A stretch of DNA of 64,000 bases from Clostridiales bacterium (GCA_017510605.1 JAFWMQ010000005.1:168928-232927); one strand, 5' to 3'; shown: positions 9,022 through 18,548, counted from the stretch's first letter. Notes: a model not told the origin generated them from the sequence alone. Translations and numbers: made by a program.

Positions 9022-9049
9022 GGAAACTAATTTTGTAAATTCAGTTTCC
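9022..9049. promoter_or_regulatory. Probable TetR operator, copy 1
   Basis: A perfect inverted repeat GGAAACT-N14-AGTTTCC in the galK/tetR divergent spacer. It shares both arms and the spacer end AATTC with a second copy 64 bases away. This doubled palindrome next to a regulator gene is the expected form of an autoregulated operator pair; the assignment to this TetR protein is inference. Confidence 0.7.
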
Positions 9050-9085
9050 TGTTATTCTTCCGGATACCTGTTAAGATATGCAAAA

Positions 9086-9113
9086 GGAAACTCAAAATAT
9101 TAATTCAGTTTCC
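9086..9113. promoter_or_regulatory. Probable TetR operator, copy 2
   Basis: Second GGAAACT-N14-AGTTTCC palindrome, ending just before the ribosome-binding site of the TetR gene. Bound protein here would block transcription of the regulator and the genes after it, while copy 1 is better placed to act on galK. Confidence 0.7.
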
Positions 9114-9129
9114 GACGGAGGTGCCTGAA

Positions 9130-9693
9130 ATGGACGATCTTAAGAATAGGATTCTTGTAAATACAATAAAGGTCTTCAATAAGAAAGGACTTAAGCTCAC
9201 GATGGATGATGTTGCTGAGCAGATGGGAATATCAAAGAAAACTATTTATAAATATTTCAACAGTAAAGAAGAGATATTCGATCAGATCGTGGATTATATT
9301 TTCGACGGCATCAAGGCGCGCGAAAATGAGATCTTAAACGAAGAGGGACTCAGCATAGACGAGAGAACGAGAAAGCTCCTTGCAGCATTCCCCGAAAGTT
9401 TTACCGCGATCGATTTTGCAAAACTCGGTGACCTCAAAGACAAGTATCCGAAGATCTATAAGAAGATGACAAGAAGACTCGAGTCAGGATGGGAGCCTAC
9501 TATTGAGCTTCTGGAACAGGGAAGGAAAGAAGGCATTTACAGAGAGGACGCTGATCTTACGATCTTCAAGATCATGATGGATGCGTCGATCGCAAAGCTT
9601 TTCGAGGCAGACACATTAAAGAAAACGAAGATCAAATATGTTGAGTGCCTTAATCAGATAGTAGACATTTTGCTCCTGGGAATCACAGCGTAA
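9130..9693 (+). CDS. TetR/AcrR-family regulator of the galactoside cluster
   Basis: 187 residues. The N-terminal TetR helix-turn-helix is clear: LTMDDVAEQMGISKKTIYKYFNSKEEIFDQIVDY (about residues 20-55). The C-terminal ligand domain is not one I can assign. ATG at 9130 has GGAGGTG eight bases upstream; a GTG at 9121 overlaps that site and is rejected. It starts an apparent operon with the glycosyltransferase-like protein, transporter and alpha-galactosidase (gap of 12 bases). TetR control of galactoside genes is unusual, LacI or AraC being more common. The ligand is unknown. Confidence 0.9.
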   Translation: MDDLKNRILVNTIKVFNKKGLKLTMDDVAEQMGISKKTIYKYFNSKEEIFDQIVDYIFDGIKARENEILNEEGLSIDERTRKLLAAFPESFTAIDFAKLGDLKDKYPKIYKKMTRRLESGWEPTIELLEQGRKEGIYREDADLTIFKIMMDASIAKLFEADTLKKTKIKYVECLNQIVDILLLGITA

Positions 9694-9705
9694 AGAGGTT
9701 TTACA

Positions 9706-11187
9706 ATGAACAGATATGAGTCCGTTTACGGCAATATACAGAAATCTTCAACGGTTAAGAAAGCTGTTAAGAGCAAGCAGAAATACATCCGGAAGTTCGG
9801 TGATGATTCGGGTGCCGACTATTCTGCTGAAGTTCTTGAGAATGCTTATATCGGCGATATCCTGGGAGTAAAGAATATCGAGATCGGAAAGAATGCTCCG
9901 GGAACAACTCTTGGCTTTGATATTGATAACGGCATCATCGTAGGAAACATCAGAATGGGATTTGGTCACTACAGGATCTCAATGGCGATGGCAAGCGCTG
10001 CAAATTCAATGGGTCTTGTTCCTTACTGGATGGATCTGAATTCTTATCCGGAGACCACGTGCACGAAGGTAATATCGGCACAGAACGATCTTTATTCCAA
10101 AGGTTCCCGTATCTCACAGAAGAGCAGGCTTTTTAATAAGTTCATATGGGAGCCCATTAACTATACAGGTTTTAAGCAGCTGTCCTATAACGCGCCCGAC
10201 CAGAAAAACGCGGAACTCATGGCAACTGTCTATAAGAATGTGCCCAAAGAAATTCCCGTTATCGGAACTCATGTATGGCCCGCTCAGGCTGCGGTTCATG
10301 CAGGTATGAAGTATGTAGTAAATGCTGTTCCGGATAACTGGCCGATGGCACTGCATTTCGCGGAAGGCGCGGTTCATACTATCCAGACGCATTATGCATA
10401 TCTCGGTTACCGCACGATGAACGGCATGGCAGGCAAGAATATTCTGAAGCCGATGCCTGAAGATTCTATCGTGTACACAGGACATTACATTGATGATGAA
10501 CTCGTAAGAAACATAGAGATTGATAACGCAAGAAGACTTGCCAGAAAAGCATCGGGCAAGCCTACGCGTTTCCTTCTGACGATCGGCGGCGCAGGCGCGC
10601 AGAAAGAGATATTTGCAGCGATCGTAAATGAGCTCATGCCCGATATCAAAAATGGCAGGGCAGCGCTCTACATCAACATCGGTGACTACATGAATGTTTG
10701 GGAAGATCTGAAGAGATTGGCGCCCGGGATGGAAGCTGTTACCAAAACACATTTCAACGATTGGGAAGAGACAAAGAAGTTCTGCGATGACGCGCTTGAA
10801 GGTGATGTGGAAGGAATAAATATCTTCTGTCACGAGAATATTTTCGAAGCAGTCTACGCGACAAATCTTCTTATGAGATCATGCGATGTGCTCGTTACAA
10901 AACCGTCGGAACTCGCATTCTATCCGGTACCGAAATTGTTCATAAAGAGGATCGGCGGTCACGAACAGTGGGGCGCGGTCCACTCGGCAGAGATGGGTGA
11001 CGGAACTCTCGAATGCAGGGACATTCCGCACACATTGCAGATGATAAGACTTTTCGTTGATGACGGAGTCACATTAAAGAATATGTGTGATGCGATAGAC
11101 ATGAATAAGAAACTCGGAGTATATGACGGAGCATACAATGCGGTAAAACTTGCGCTGGAACTTAAGAAGGGAGGACAAACAAAATGA
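9706..11187 (+). CDS. GT-B glycosyltransferase-like protein, function unknown
   Basis: 493 residues. The segment IIVGNIRMGFGHYRISMAMASAANSMGLVPYW (about residues 78-110) resembles the GxGH loop that opens MGDG synthase and MurG-type GT-B enzymes. RFLLTIGGAGAQKEIFAAIV near residue 290 and SCDVLVTKPSELAFYP near residue 393 look like the C-terminal nucleotide-sugar half of such folds. I do not recognise a named enzyme. No membrane segment is visible. The stop overlaps the transporter ATG (ATGA), implying translational coupling, and the cluster suggests a role with galactoside-containing glycans or glycolipids. That role is inference only. Confidence 0.75.
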   Translation: MNRYESVYGNIQKSSTVKKAVKSKQKYIRKFGDDSGADYSAEVLENAYIGDILGVKNIEIGKNAPGTTLGFDIDNGIIVGNIRMGFGHYRISMAMASAANSMGLVPYWMDLNSYPETTCTKVISAQNDLYSKGSRISQKSRLFNKFIWEPINYTGFKQLSYNAPDQKNAELMATVYKNVPKEIPVIGTHVWPAQAAVHAGMKYVVNAVPDNWPMALHFAEGAVHTIQTHYAYLGYRTMNGMAGKNILKPMPEDSIVYTGHYIDDELVRNIEIDNARRLARKASGKPTRFLLTIGGAGAQKEIFAAIVNELMPDIKNGRAALYINIGDYMNVWEDLKRLAPGMEAVTKTHFNDWEETKKFCDDALEGDVEGINIFCHENIFEAVYATNLLMRSCDVLVTKPSELAFYPVPKLFIKRIGGHEQWGAVHSAEMGDGTLECRDIPHTLQMIRLFVDDGVTLKNMCDAIDMNKKLGVYDGAYNAVKLALELKKGGQTK

Positions 11188-13001
11188 GACTTACACTTAA
11201 GGAGAAAGTCGCTTACGGTTTAGGTGCCGTCGGAAAAGATATGGTCTATATGCTCTCCGCGAGCTATGTCCTCTACTACTACCAGGATATCCTCGGAGTA
11301 TCCGCGATCGCAATGGGAATAATACTTATGATCGCACGTGTTTTCGATGCGTTTAACGATCCGCTTATGGGCGTGATTGTCGCGAAAACGAAGACCAAAT
11401 GGGGCAAGTTCCGTCCCTGGCTTATGATCGGTACGGTTACGAATGCGGTCATTTTGATCGTGATGTTCGCGGCACCGCCGTCACTCGACGGAGGCGGACT
11501 TATTGCATACGCGGCTGTGATCTACATTCTTTGGGGTATCACATACACCATGATGGATATTCCGTACTGGTCGATGATCCCCGCGTTTACCGAAGGCGGA
11601 AAAGAACGTGAAGGACTTACGACACTTGCAAGATCTGCTGCTGGCGTGGGTTCGGCGGTCATATCGATCCTCACGGTTATGTGTGTTGCTGCCCTGGGTA
11701 ATGCATTCTCCAAGGGCGAGGCAAAGATGGTGACCAGAGAATTCAGTTCTTCTGAAGCGACTGTTTTCATCATGGAAAGAGATGCGGATAACAATCCTAC
11801 CGGTGAAGTCTTTGAATTTCCCGGCTGTACGCTGAATGTCACAATAACCGGAACAGAGAAGATCTTCGATGGCATAATCGATGTAAACGATTCCAATGCG
11901 GATATCTCAGGTATGATCTTCGGCAGGGACATCTCGAACTACGGAGTCGAGTATGTCATGGGTGACTATGCTGATGAGGAACAGACTGAAGTAGTGGAGA
12001 CTGCACCGGTGCTTGTTATCGGGGTACCTTCCGGTGAGTTCATGGATTTCGCGGCAATGTCTTCAGTCAATGCCGATCTCACAATGAATTCGACACTCGA
12101 AGTCGAGCGCGTCGGCTTCAAGTATTTCTCAATTATCATAGGCGTGCTTTTCGTTGTCTTCATCACGATCACATGCATCTTCGTCAAGGAGAAGTCCACG
12201 GTTGACCTCAAGACACCTTCCGTCAAGCAGATGTTCAAGGCTCTTCTGCAGAACGATCAGGCAATGACCATCGTTATCACCATCGTTCTCGTGAACTCCG
12301 CAACTTACATTACATCGAACCTTCTGATCTACTTCTTTAAATACGATCTTGCAGGTTCGAACTGGACCGGAAATTACACATTATTCAACATGTTCTCAGG
12401 CGGCATCCAGATCATAGCCATGATGCTCTTCTTCCCGCTGCTCAGGAAAGCATTCAACACGCTGAAGATCTTCTATATCTGTGTCTTCGCTGCCATCGGC
12501 GGATATGTGATCCTTCTTTTCATGGCGCTTGCTGGCTTGAAGAGCGTATATCCGTTCTTCGTTCCGGGATTCTTCATTATGTCCGCTGTCGGAATGCTCA
12601 ATGTTGTCGTAACGATATTCCTTGCGAACACGGTTGATTACGGTCATCTGAAGAATAACAGAAGAGACGAGTCAGTCATCTTTTCCATGCAGACATTCGT
12701 TGTTAAACTCGCATCAGGCATAGCTGCCCTGGTCGCATCCATCTGCCTTTCGATCTTCAATATCAAAGAGAGTTCTGAAGCCGCAGTTACTTATTCATCA
12801 ATGCTGGAACAGATCGATAATTACAGAAACCACGTTGTCGATACGATCAGTTCAGGCTCCATCGTAGGACTGAGGTTAGTAATGACTCTCGCGCCGATCA
12901 TCGTACTCGTCGTAGCTTTGTTGATATTCAAGAGTAAGTATATACTTACGGATAAGAAGCTCGTTGAGATCGCAAAGGAGCTCAAGTCAAGGGAGGCTTA
13001 A
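11184..13001 (+). CDS. GPH-family sugar:cation symporter with a large inserted domain
   Basis: 605-residue membrane transporter of the glycoside-pentoside-hexuronide family (MelB/XylP-like), probably importing the galactosides cut by the next gene. Family signs include DAFNDPLMGVIVAKTKTKWGKFRPWLM near residue 52 and the DIPYWSMIPAFT segment near residue 122. Members usually have about 450-500 residues; here about 125 extra, mainly polar and beta-rich residues (about 180-305) separate two membrane helices on what should be the outer face. The start overlaps the preceding stop and the stop is one base before the GH36 ATG. Confidence 0.9.
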   Translation: MRLTLKEKVAYGLGAVGKDMVYMLSASYVLYYYQDILGVSAIAMGIILMIARVFDAFNDPLMGVIVAKTKTKWGKFRPWLMIGTVTNAVILIVMFAAPPSLDGGGLIAYAAVIYILWGITYTMMDIPYWSMIPAFTEGGKEREGLTTLARSAAGVGSAVISILTVMCVAALGNAFSKGEAKMVTREFSSSEATVFIMERDADNNPTGEVFEFPGCTLNVTITGTEKIFDGIIDVNDSNADISGMIFGRDISNYGVEYVMGDYADEEQTEVVETAPVLVIGVPSGEFMDFAAMSSVNADLTMNSTLEVERVGFKYFSIIIGVLFVVFITITCIFVKEKSTVDLKTPSVKQMFKALLQNDQAMTIVITIVLVNSATYITSNLLIYFFKYDLAGSNWTGNYTLFNMFSGGIQIIAMMLFFPLLRKAFNTLKIFYICVFAAIGGYVILLFMALAGLKSVYPFFVPGFFIMSAVGMLNVVVTIFLANTVDYGHLKNNRRDESVIFSMQTFVVKLASGIAALVASICLSIFNIKESSEAAVTYSSMLEQIDNYRNHVVDTISSGSIVGLRLVMTLAPIIVLVVALLIFKSKYILTDKKLVEIAKELKSREA

Positions 13002-13002
13002 A

Positions 13003-15396
13003 ATGATCACCGTATTATCGGACGGCAAGTTATTTGTTTTGGACACCTCGAAAACTACTTATGCGTTCCGTGTGATGGAATCAGGTCATTTAGAGCACCT
13101 CTATTACGGCAGGAAGATCCATGTTGATTCGGATGACGGTCTCAAAGAATTGTCTGAATTCGCACCGGGAAATACAAATATATATGACTCTGAGAACGGC
13201 AGGTTCTCAATGGAGGACATACGGCTGGAGGTTAGCACCATCGGAAAGGGTGACGTCAGGGAACCTGCTCTCGAACTTGTCAACAGTGACGGGAGCAGGA
13301 CCTCGGACTTTGTTTTCGACGGTTATGAAGTATCGAAAGGCAAGATCCGTGATGAAGATTTTCCAGGCTCTTACGGGGATGATGCATCCGTTCTTAAGGT
13401 GTCATTAAAAGACAAGGAAAACGCACTCGGCTTAGTGCTTACATACAGTGTTTTCGAAGAGTGCGACGTTATTACAAGGTCATGCGAACTTACAAATAAC
13501 GGTGACGGTGATGTTGTCATAGAACGCATCATGAGCACACAGCTGGATTTCGATCAGGGCGAGTTTTCATTCGTAACTTTTAATGGTGCCTGGTCACGCG
13601 AAATGAATAAAAATGTTCAGCGTGTCGGCAGCGTCAAGCTCGTTAATTCTTCATGCGGCGGATCATCTTCCAACCACGCAAATCCTTTCGTTATGTTAGG
13701 CCGCGGAGCATTTGACGAAGACTACGGTGAAGTCTACGGGATTAATCTGATCTACAGCGGAAATCACTACACCTGTGTCGAGAAGAGTCCGTTCGGCAAA
13801 GTCCGTCTTGTTACCGGCATCAATCCACAGGGATTTACATGGAAACTTGCGAAAGGAGAGTCCTTCAGAAGCCCTGAAGCCGTAATGACATTTTCCACTT
13901 CGGGCTGCAACACTATGAGCCACGGACTGCATGACTTCGTAAACGGTCATATAGTAAGCGGCGAGTGGAAGGACCGTCTTCGGCCCGTCCTGCTGAACTC
14001 CTGGGAAGCAGCTTATTTCAACATCAGTGAGAGCAAACTGTTAAGACTTGCACGCCGCGCGAAAAAAGCAGGCGTCGAACTCTTCGTCATGGATGACGGC
14101 TGGTTCAAAGGCCGCAATGACGATTCGTCCTCACTGGGTGACTGGACACCCGAACCGAAGAAACTTCCTCATGGTCTCAAAGGCATCTGCGACAAGATCC
14201 GCAGGCTTGGTCTGGATTTCGGCATCTGGGTCGAACCTGAGATGGTGAATGAGAATTCCGATCTTTACCGCGCGCATCCCGGCTGGGCGATGAAGATACC
14301 CGGCAAACCGCATTCCACGGGGCGCAACCAGATGCTTCTGGACCTCACGCGTACTGAAGTGCAGGACTACATAATCGAAGCCATGTCTTCGGTTTTTTCG
14401 TCCGCGGATATCTCTTATGTGAAGTGGGATTATAACCGTAATTTCACGGATGTCTATTCATCATCACTGCCTTCAGACAGACAGGGAGAAGTATCTCACA
14501 GATATATCCTCGGTCTTTACCGTGTGATGAATGCTCTCACGAAAAAGTTCCCTCATATCCTCTTTGAAGGATGTGCCTCCGGCGGCAACAGATTTGACCT
14601 GGGCATACTCTCATATTTTCCTCAGATCTGGGCATCCGACGATACCGACGCATATCAGAGGGCAGTGATCCAGAACAGCTATTCATATGCCTATCCGCAG
14701 TCATGCTACACATGCCATGTTTCTGACGTTCCAAACCATCAGACTCTGAGACGTACGCCTCTTGATACCCGTTTTAATGTTGCGCTGTTCGGCAACACCG
14801 GTTATGAGTGCAATCTCTGCGATCTCCCGAAAGAAGAATTCGAAGAGATAAAACGCCAGATAGAATTCATCAAGGCGAACCGCAAGCTCATGCAGTTCGG
14901 ATATTTGTGGCGTGTCAGATCTTTTGATGAAGGCCTGTTCGGCATGGGTCCGTCTCAGGGCGGCACGGGAAATGACGGTAAGATCCTGTCCTGGACCGTT
15001 TCTTCCAAAGACGGCAGCGAAGCGATGTCGCTGATAATGCAGAGTCTTGCGACACCTAATGACAGTCATGACGTGCTCTATGTCAGAGGTCTCATCGATG
15101 ATGTCAAATACCATATCGAGGTCCGTGAGAATACTTACGATCTCAAGGGGTTTGGCGGCCTGGTCAACTACGTCGCGCCATTTCACGTTAAGCAGGACAG
15201 CTTTATCCACAGAGTAATCGCAAAGTTCCATAAGATGCCGTCCGAGAATGAGTCGCACGAGATGTATGGTGATGCCATGATGTATGCCGGTGTTCACATC
15301 AAACAGCGATTTGCCTCATTAGGCTACAACGAGAACACGCGTTATTATCCTGATTTCGGCTCGCGCATCTATAAGGTGGAGAAGTCGGACATCTGA
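13003..15396 (+). CDS. Alpha-galactosidase, GH36
   Basis: 797 residues; removes terminal alpha-galactose from melibiose, raffinose-type sugars or galactomannans. The GH36 layout is complete: an N-terminal beta domain, then WEAAYFN and MDDGWFKGRNDD of the barrel. The nucleophile motif is YVKWDYNR (Asp near residue 475) and GCASGGNRFDLGIL follows. The acid/base region is WASDDTDAYQR. No signal peptide is visible, so it should act on sugars after uptake by the upstream symporter; released galactose can feed GalK-GalT. ATG at 13003 follows GGGAGG; a frame extending upstream overlaps the transporter and is rejected. Confidence 0.95.
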   Translation: MITVLSDGKLFVLDTSKTTYAFRVMESGHLEHLYYGRKIHVDSDDGLKELSEFAPGNTNIYDSENGRFSMEDIRLEVSTIGKGDVREPALELVNSDGSRTSDFVFDGYEVSKGKIRDEDFPGSYGDDASVLKVSLKDKENALGLVLTYSVFEECDVITRSCELTNNGDGDVVIERIMSTQLDFDQGEFSFVTFNGAWSREMNKNVQRVGSVKLVNSSCGGSSSNHANPFVMLGRGAFDEDYGEVYGINLIYSGNHYTCVEKSPFGKVRLVTGINPQGFTWKLAKGESFRSPEAVMTFSTSGCNTMSHGLHDFVNGHIVSGEWKDRLRPVLLNSWEAAYFNISESKLLRLARRAKKAGVELFVMDDGWFKGRNDDSSSLGDWTPEPKKLPHGLKGICDKIRRLGLDFGIWVEPEMVNENSDLYRAHPGWAMKIPGKPHSTGRNQMLLDLTRTEVQDYIIEAMSSVFSSADISYVKWDYNRNFTDVYSSSLPSDRQGEVSHRYILGLYRVMNALTKKFPHILFEGCASGGNRFDLGILSYFPQIWASDDTDAYQRAVIQNSYSYAYPQSCYTCHVSDVPNHQTLRRTPLDTRFNVALFGNTGYECNLCDLPKEEFEEIKRQIEFIKANRKLMQFGYLWRVRSFDEGLFGMGPSQGGTGNDGKILSWTVSSKDGSEAMSLIMQSLATPNDSHDVLYVRGLIDDVKYHIEVRENTYDLKGFGGLVNYVAPFHVKQDSFIHRVIAKFHKMPSENESHEMYGDAMMYAGVHIKQRFASLGYNENTRYYPDFGSRIYKVEKSDI

Positions 15397-15407
15397 TCTG
15401 CAAATAT

Positions 15408-16304
15408 TTACTTAGCTTTTTCCACCGGCAGTGTTGCCGTCTCGATGCCTGCCTTAATGAATTCGCCGAGCAGGAGATCTGCAGCCAGTACGTCTGCGCA
15501 GGCAAGGCGGATGACCGATCCGTCTATTTCGGTGATGCGCACGAAATGCTTAATGATCTTCTGTGAATTGATCTTGAATTCATTCGAACAGTGCTCTGCT
15601 TTGATGACATTGTTCATCTCGCCGACATGGCAGTATTTCTGCGCAAAGATGACATAGTAACTCTGGCCGATCGCAAGGAATCCCTTGATCAGATCGTGGT
15701 AGGTTGCCATCATGAAATCGTTGTTTACATAGAACTCATCATAACCGTTTTTCCTGATCTCAAACTTGAGGTTCATGCTCGTGTAAAAAGCAAAATCAGT
15801 CTTGCCTGCAGCTATAATACTGATCCCCATGATCACCGCTGCCGCTATGAAAGCCCACCAGAACGGGATGTGAAAATTCTCATATTCGTTGAGCTTCAGA
15901 ATGAACACAAAAGGCAGAAGCAGCGAGAACACGCCTATCACGATATACATCGTCGTGAAATACTGTTTGCGGTAATTGTCGCATACCTCGAACATGTCCC
16001 TGCCTTTTCTTCTCTTGTGGATCTTTGCCTCGCGGATCTCGGCGGCCGTTTCTCCTGTTTTCTCATCCAGACGGTTTGGCTTGATGTGGTTCCTGTATGT
16101 GTACCGGACCGCGAAAATGCCAAGGCTGATAATGAAAACGGACAGGACAACCGATGCGATCAGCACCGCACCTTTAATCTTTCCGAGCATTGCCAATGTG
16201 ACGAACCCCGCCACATCGAATACGATAATCACGATCCAGAGGATCATGGTCAGATAGACTTTCTTATGTTCTTTTTCCTGATCCATATGGAGATTATATA
16301 CCAT
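15408..16304 (-). CDS. Four-helix membrane protein, possibly YcxB-like
   Basis: About 298 residues. Two pairs of hydrophobic helices (residues about 17-37 and 44-64; about 127-147 and 155-175) are separated by a charged cytoplasmic stretch. A soluble C-terminal part follows with FEIRKNGYDEFYVNNDF...YHDLIKGFLAIGQSYYVIFAQ. This layout and pattern recall YcxB-family proteins, but the match is loose. The start is uncertain: ATG at 16304 or at 16286. The frame runs further upstream, but that would overlap the divergent glycerate kinase gene. A long antisense frame over this gene has no recognisable product. Function unknown. Confidence 0.7.
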   Translation of the reverse strand: MVYNLHMDQEKEHKKVYLTMILWIVIIVFDVAGFVTLAMLGKIKGAVLIASVVLSVFIISLGIFAVRYTYRNHIKPNRLDEKTGETAAEIREAKIHKRRKGRDMFEVCDNYRKQYFTTMYIVIGVFSLLLPFVFILKLNEYENFHIPFWWAFIAAAVIMGISIIAAGKTDFAFYTSMNLKFEIRKNGYDEFYVNNDFMMATYHDLIKGFLAIGQSYYVIFAQKYCHVGEMNNVIKAEHCSNEFKINSQKIIKHFVRITEIDGSVIRLACADVLAADLLLGEFIKAGIETATLPVEKAK

Positions 16305-16392
16305 CTGCAAAGACCTGTTCCTTGCCGTATCTGAACTGAAAGTGCGGTTTGGGAGGCCGTTTTGTATAATAAAACAAAAACAGCAGGGACAT

Positions 16393-17481
16393 ATGAAAGC
16401 AGTTATCGCAATGGATTCATTCAAAGGAAGCCTGACTTCTTTGCAGGCCGGAGATGCCGTCAGACGCGGCATTATGAGAGCATGTCCTGATGCGGCAGTC
16501 ACGGTATTTCCTTTGGCTGACGGAGGAGAAGGAACGGCCGATGCGATCGCTCCTTATGTTAATGGCATTACTAAGAGTGTTATGGTTACAGGTCCCCTCG
16601 GCACGCCTGTTGACGCGGATTATATTTTTTCGGAGGAAACCAAAACCGCATACATAGAGATGGCAAAAGTTGCCGGTCTGACTCTGATAAAGCAGGAGGA
16701 GCGAAATCCGTATTTAACGACTACTTACGGTGTGGGTGAGCTTATAAAAGATGCAGTTGCGGGTGGTGCACAGAAACTCGTTATCTGCATCGGCGGCAGT
16801 GCGACCAAAGGACGCGGCGCAGGAATGCTTCAGGCATTGGGTGCAAAGTTCCTGGACCGGCACGGCAACAGCATTAAGCCCGGCGCGGCTGGCCTTAAGG
16901 ATCTTCATACGATAGATATGACTGACCTTACCGGGAAGCATATCGATATCACCGTTGCAAGTGATGTTACAAACCCGCTTTGTGGGCCTGACGGTGCGAG
17001 CTTCGATTACGGACCGCAGAAGGGCGCGACAGAAGAGATGTGCATGGAGATGGACACATGGCTCAGAAACTATGCCGAAACTGCCGGTTTTGATCCTTTT
17101 GAAGCGGGTACAGGGGCGGCAGGAGGCATGAGCTTTGCCCTCAAAAATTTCCTTGGAGCACGGATCGGGTCCGGTGCTGAGATCGTAATGAAAACAACCG
17201 GCATTGAGACTGAAATAATGACTTGTAACATTGTTATAACAGGTGAAGGATGCATGGACAGCCAGACTGTTAAGGGGAAAGCACCGTATAAGGTCCTTCA
17301 GTTAGGGAAGAGACATAACAAGCCGGTTTACGGCATTACAGGCATCCTTGGTGACGGTTATGAAGAGTGTCTAAAAGCCGGTTTTACGCGCATCATTCCG
17401 CTGGCTGATCCCACAATGGACACTGAAGCTGCAATTAGGAGCGTCGAAGCAACGGCGGCACGTCTTTTCGAAGAGATATAG
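16393..17481 (+). CDS. Glycerate 2-kinase (GarK/GlxK family)
   Basis: 362-residue ATP-dependent kinase of the glycerate kinase family I, which makes 2-phosphoglycerate from D-glycerate. The N-terminus MKAVIAMDSFKGSLTSLQA is typical. Further family signs are FPLADGGEGTADA near residue 38, CIGGSATKGRGAGMLQALGAKFLD near residue 132 and ITGEGCMDSQTVKGKAP near residue 279. TATAAT lies at 16364-16369 and a weak ribosome-binding site before the ATG at 16393. It stands alone, divergent from the membrane protein gene. Confidence 0.94.
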   Translation: MKAVIAMDSFKGSLTSLQAGDAVRRGIMRACPDAAVTVFPLADGGEGTADAIAPYVNGITKSVMVTGPLGTPVDADYIFSEETKTAYIEMAKVAGLTLIKQEERNPYLTTTYGVGELIKDAVAGGAQKLVICIGGSATKGRGAGMLQALGAKFLDRHGNSIKPGAAGLKDLHTIDMTDLTGKHIDITVASDVTNPLCGPDGASFDYGPQKGATEEMCMEMDTWLRNYAETAGFDPFEAGTGAAGGMSFALKNFLGARIGSGAEIVMKTTGIETEIMTCNIVITGEGCMDSQTVKGKAPYKVLQLGKRHNKPVYGITGILGDGYEECLKAGFTRIIPLADPTMDTEAAIRSVEATAARLFEEI

Positions 17482-17573
17482 GCATTATCCGAAGATAAAG
17501 AGATTGACTATTTGGCCGCTTGAGGAAGGTAACTGACATAGTCTCTGCAGAGGTGGAGATGATCTGATCTTTC

Positions 17574-18452
17574 TCAAAGATCAAAAATGCTGATCTGCTT
17601 TTTGTCCTCAGGAAAATCCTGCATGTATTCAAAGCATTTGAAGGGGTCGGAAATGATGCCGTTGTCCCTGCAGATCTTCTTGAAAACCTGCATCAGATGC
17701 CTGGAGTCAGGACTCGGGACTTCATATGAATTGCCGTAGGTGGCGATGTATTTCTGCTTGAGGTAAGGGAAGTGTTTGTCGAGCGCGGCATAGAAATATT
17801 CGCGGTCACCGTCTCTTAGTGTCAAGCCCATGTCGAAGCAGATGACGCCTTTGACGCCGGTCCGGACGCATTCATTCAGGATGGCGGTTATGTTCTCTTC
17901 GGTATCGTTTATGAAGGGCAGTATTGGCGTGAGCCATACGACCGTGGGAATGCCGCGCTTCTGCATCTCCTCAAGGACTTCTATACGCCTTTTGGTATTG
18001 CAGACATTGGGTTCGATTATCCTGCAGAGGTCATCATCGTATGTGGTGAGGGTCATCTGGACGACGCATTTGGTGTCCTGATTTATCTTATCCAAAAGAT
18101 CGATGTCCTCAAGTATCATGTCGGATTTGGTCTGCACGGCGGCGCCGAAGCCGTGTTCGTATATGATCTCGAGACAGCGCCGTGTAAGTCTCAAGTCTTT
18201 TTCGCAGTGCATGTAGGGATCAGACATGGAGCCGGTCGCTATCATGCATTTTTTTCGTTTGGAGGAGAGGGCTTTTTCGAGCAGTTCGGGGGCGTTCTTT
18301 TTGACCTCGATGTCTTCGAACGGGTGCGTAAACTGGTAGCACAGGCTCCTGCTGTCACAGTAAATGCAGCCGTGCGAACAGCCGCGGTATATGTTCATAC
18401 CGATCTCTTTTCCGCTGCCTTTAAGGATTCCTTTCGCTTCTACGAAATGCAT
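17574..18452 (-). CDS. Radical SAM protein, SPL-like
   Basis: 292 residues. The iron-sulfur motif is RGCSHGCIYCDSRS (CxxxCxxC, Cys near residues 25, 29 and 32), which binds a 4Fe-4S cluster used with S-adenosylmethionine. MIATGSMSDPYMHCEKDLRLTRRCLEI near residue 70 and VQTKSDMILEDIDLL near residue 106 follow the pattern of the spore photoproduct lyase-related group (Rv2578c-like). The substrate is unknown; the lyase role itself should not be assumed. The gene is alone, about 90 bases after the glycerate kinase gene on the opposite strand. Confidence 0.88.
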   Translation of the reverse strand: MHFVEAKGILKGSGKEIGMNIYRGCSHGCIYCDSRSLCYQFTHPFEDIEVKKNAPELLEKALSSKRKKCMIATGSMSDPYMHCEKDLRLTRRCLEIIYEHGFGAAVQTKSDMILEDIDLLDKINQDTKCVVQMTLTTYDDDLCRIIEPNVCNTKRRIEVLEEMQKRGIPTVVWLTPILPFINDTEENITAILNECVRTGVKGVICFDMGLTLRDGDREYFYAALDKHFPYLKQKYIATYGNSYEVPSPDSRHLMQVFKKICRDNGIISDPFKCFEYMQDFPEDKKQISIFDL

Positions 18453-18536
18453 ATCATCCGGTCCCGCTTAATTCCAATAGGAAATTCGTATAAATTATTC
18501 TAACATTTACTTCACATTACGATAATCTCCTGCTGA

Positions 18537-18542
18537 TATAAT
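18537..18542 (+). promoter_or_regulatory. -10 box giving an apparently leaderless GGDEF mRNA
   Basis: A consensus TATAAT ends six bases before the ATG at 18549, so transcription should begin at or next to the start codon. No ribosome-binding site is present. The -35 region is weak (TTCACA at 18511-18516, 20 bases upstream). Confidence 0.5.
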
Positions 18543-18548
18543 CAAGAT

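Noticed and set aside
10114..10833. 239-codon minus-strand frame
   Set aside because: Shadow of the glycosyltransferase-like gene on the other strand; no ribosome-binding site.
15591..16334. 247-codon plus-strand frame
   Set aside because: It lies fully antisense to a membrane protein gene with clear helices; its translation is rich in His, Arg and Asp with no domain.
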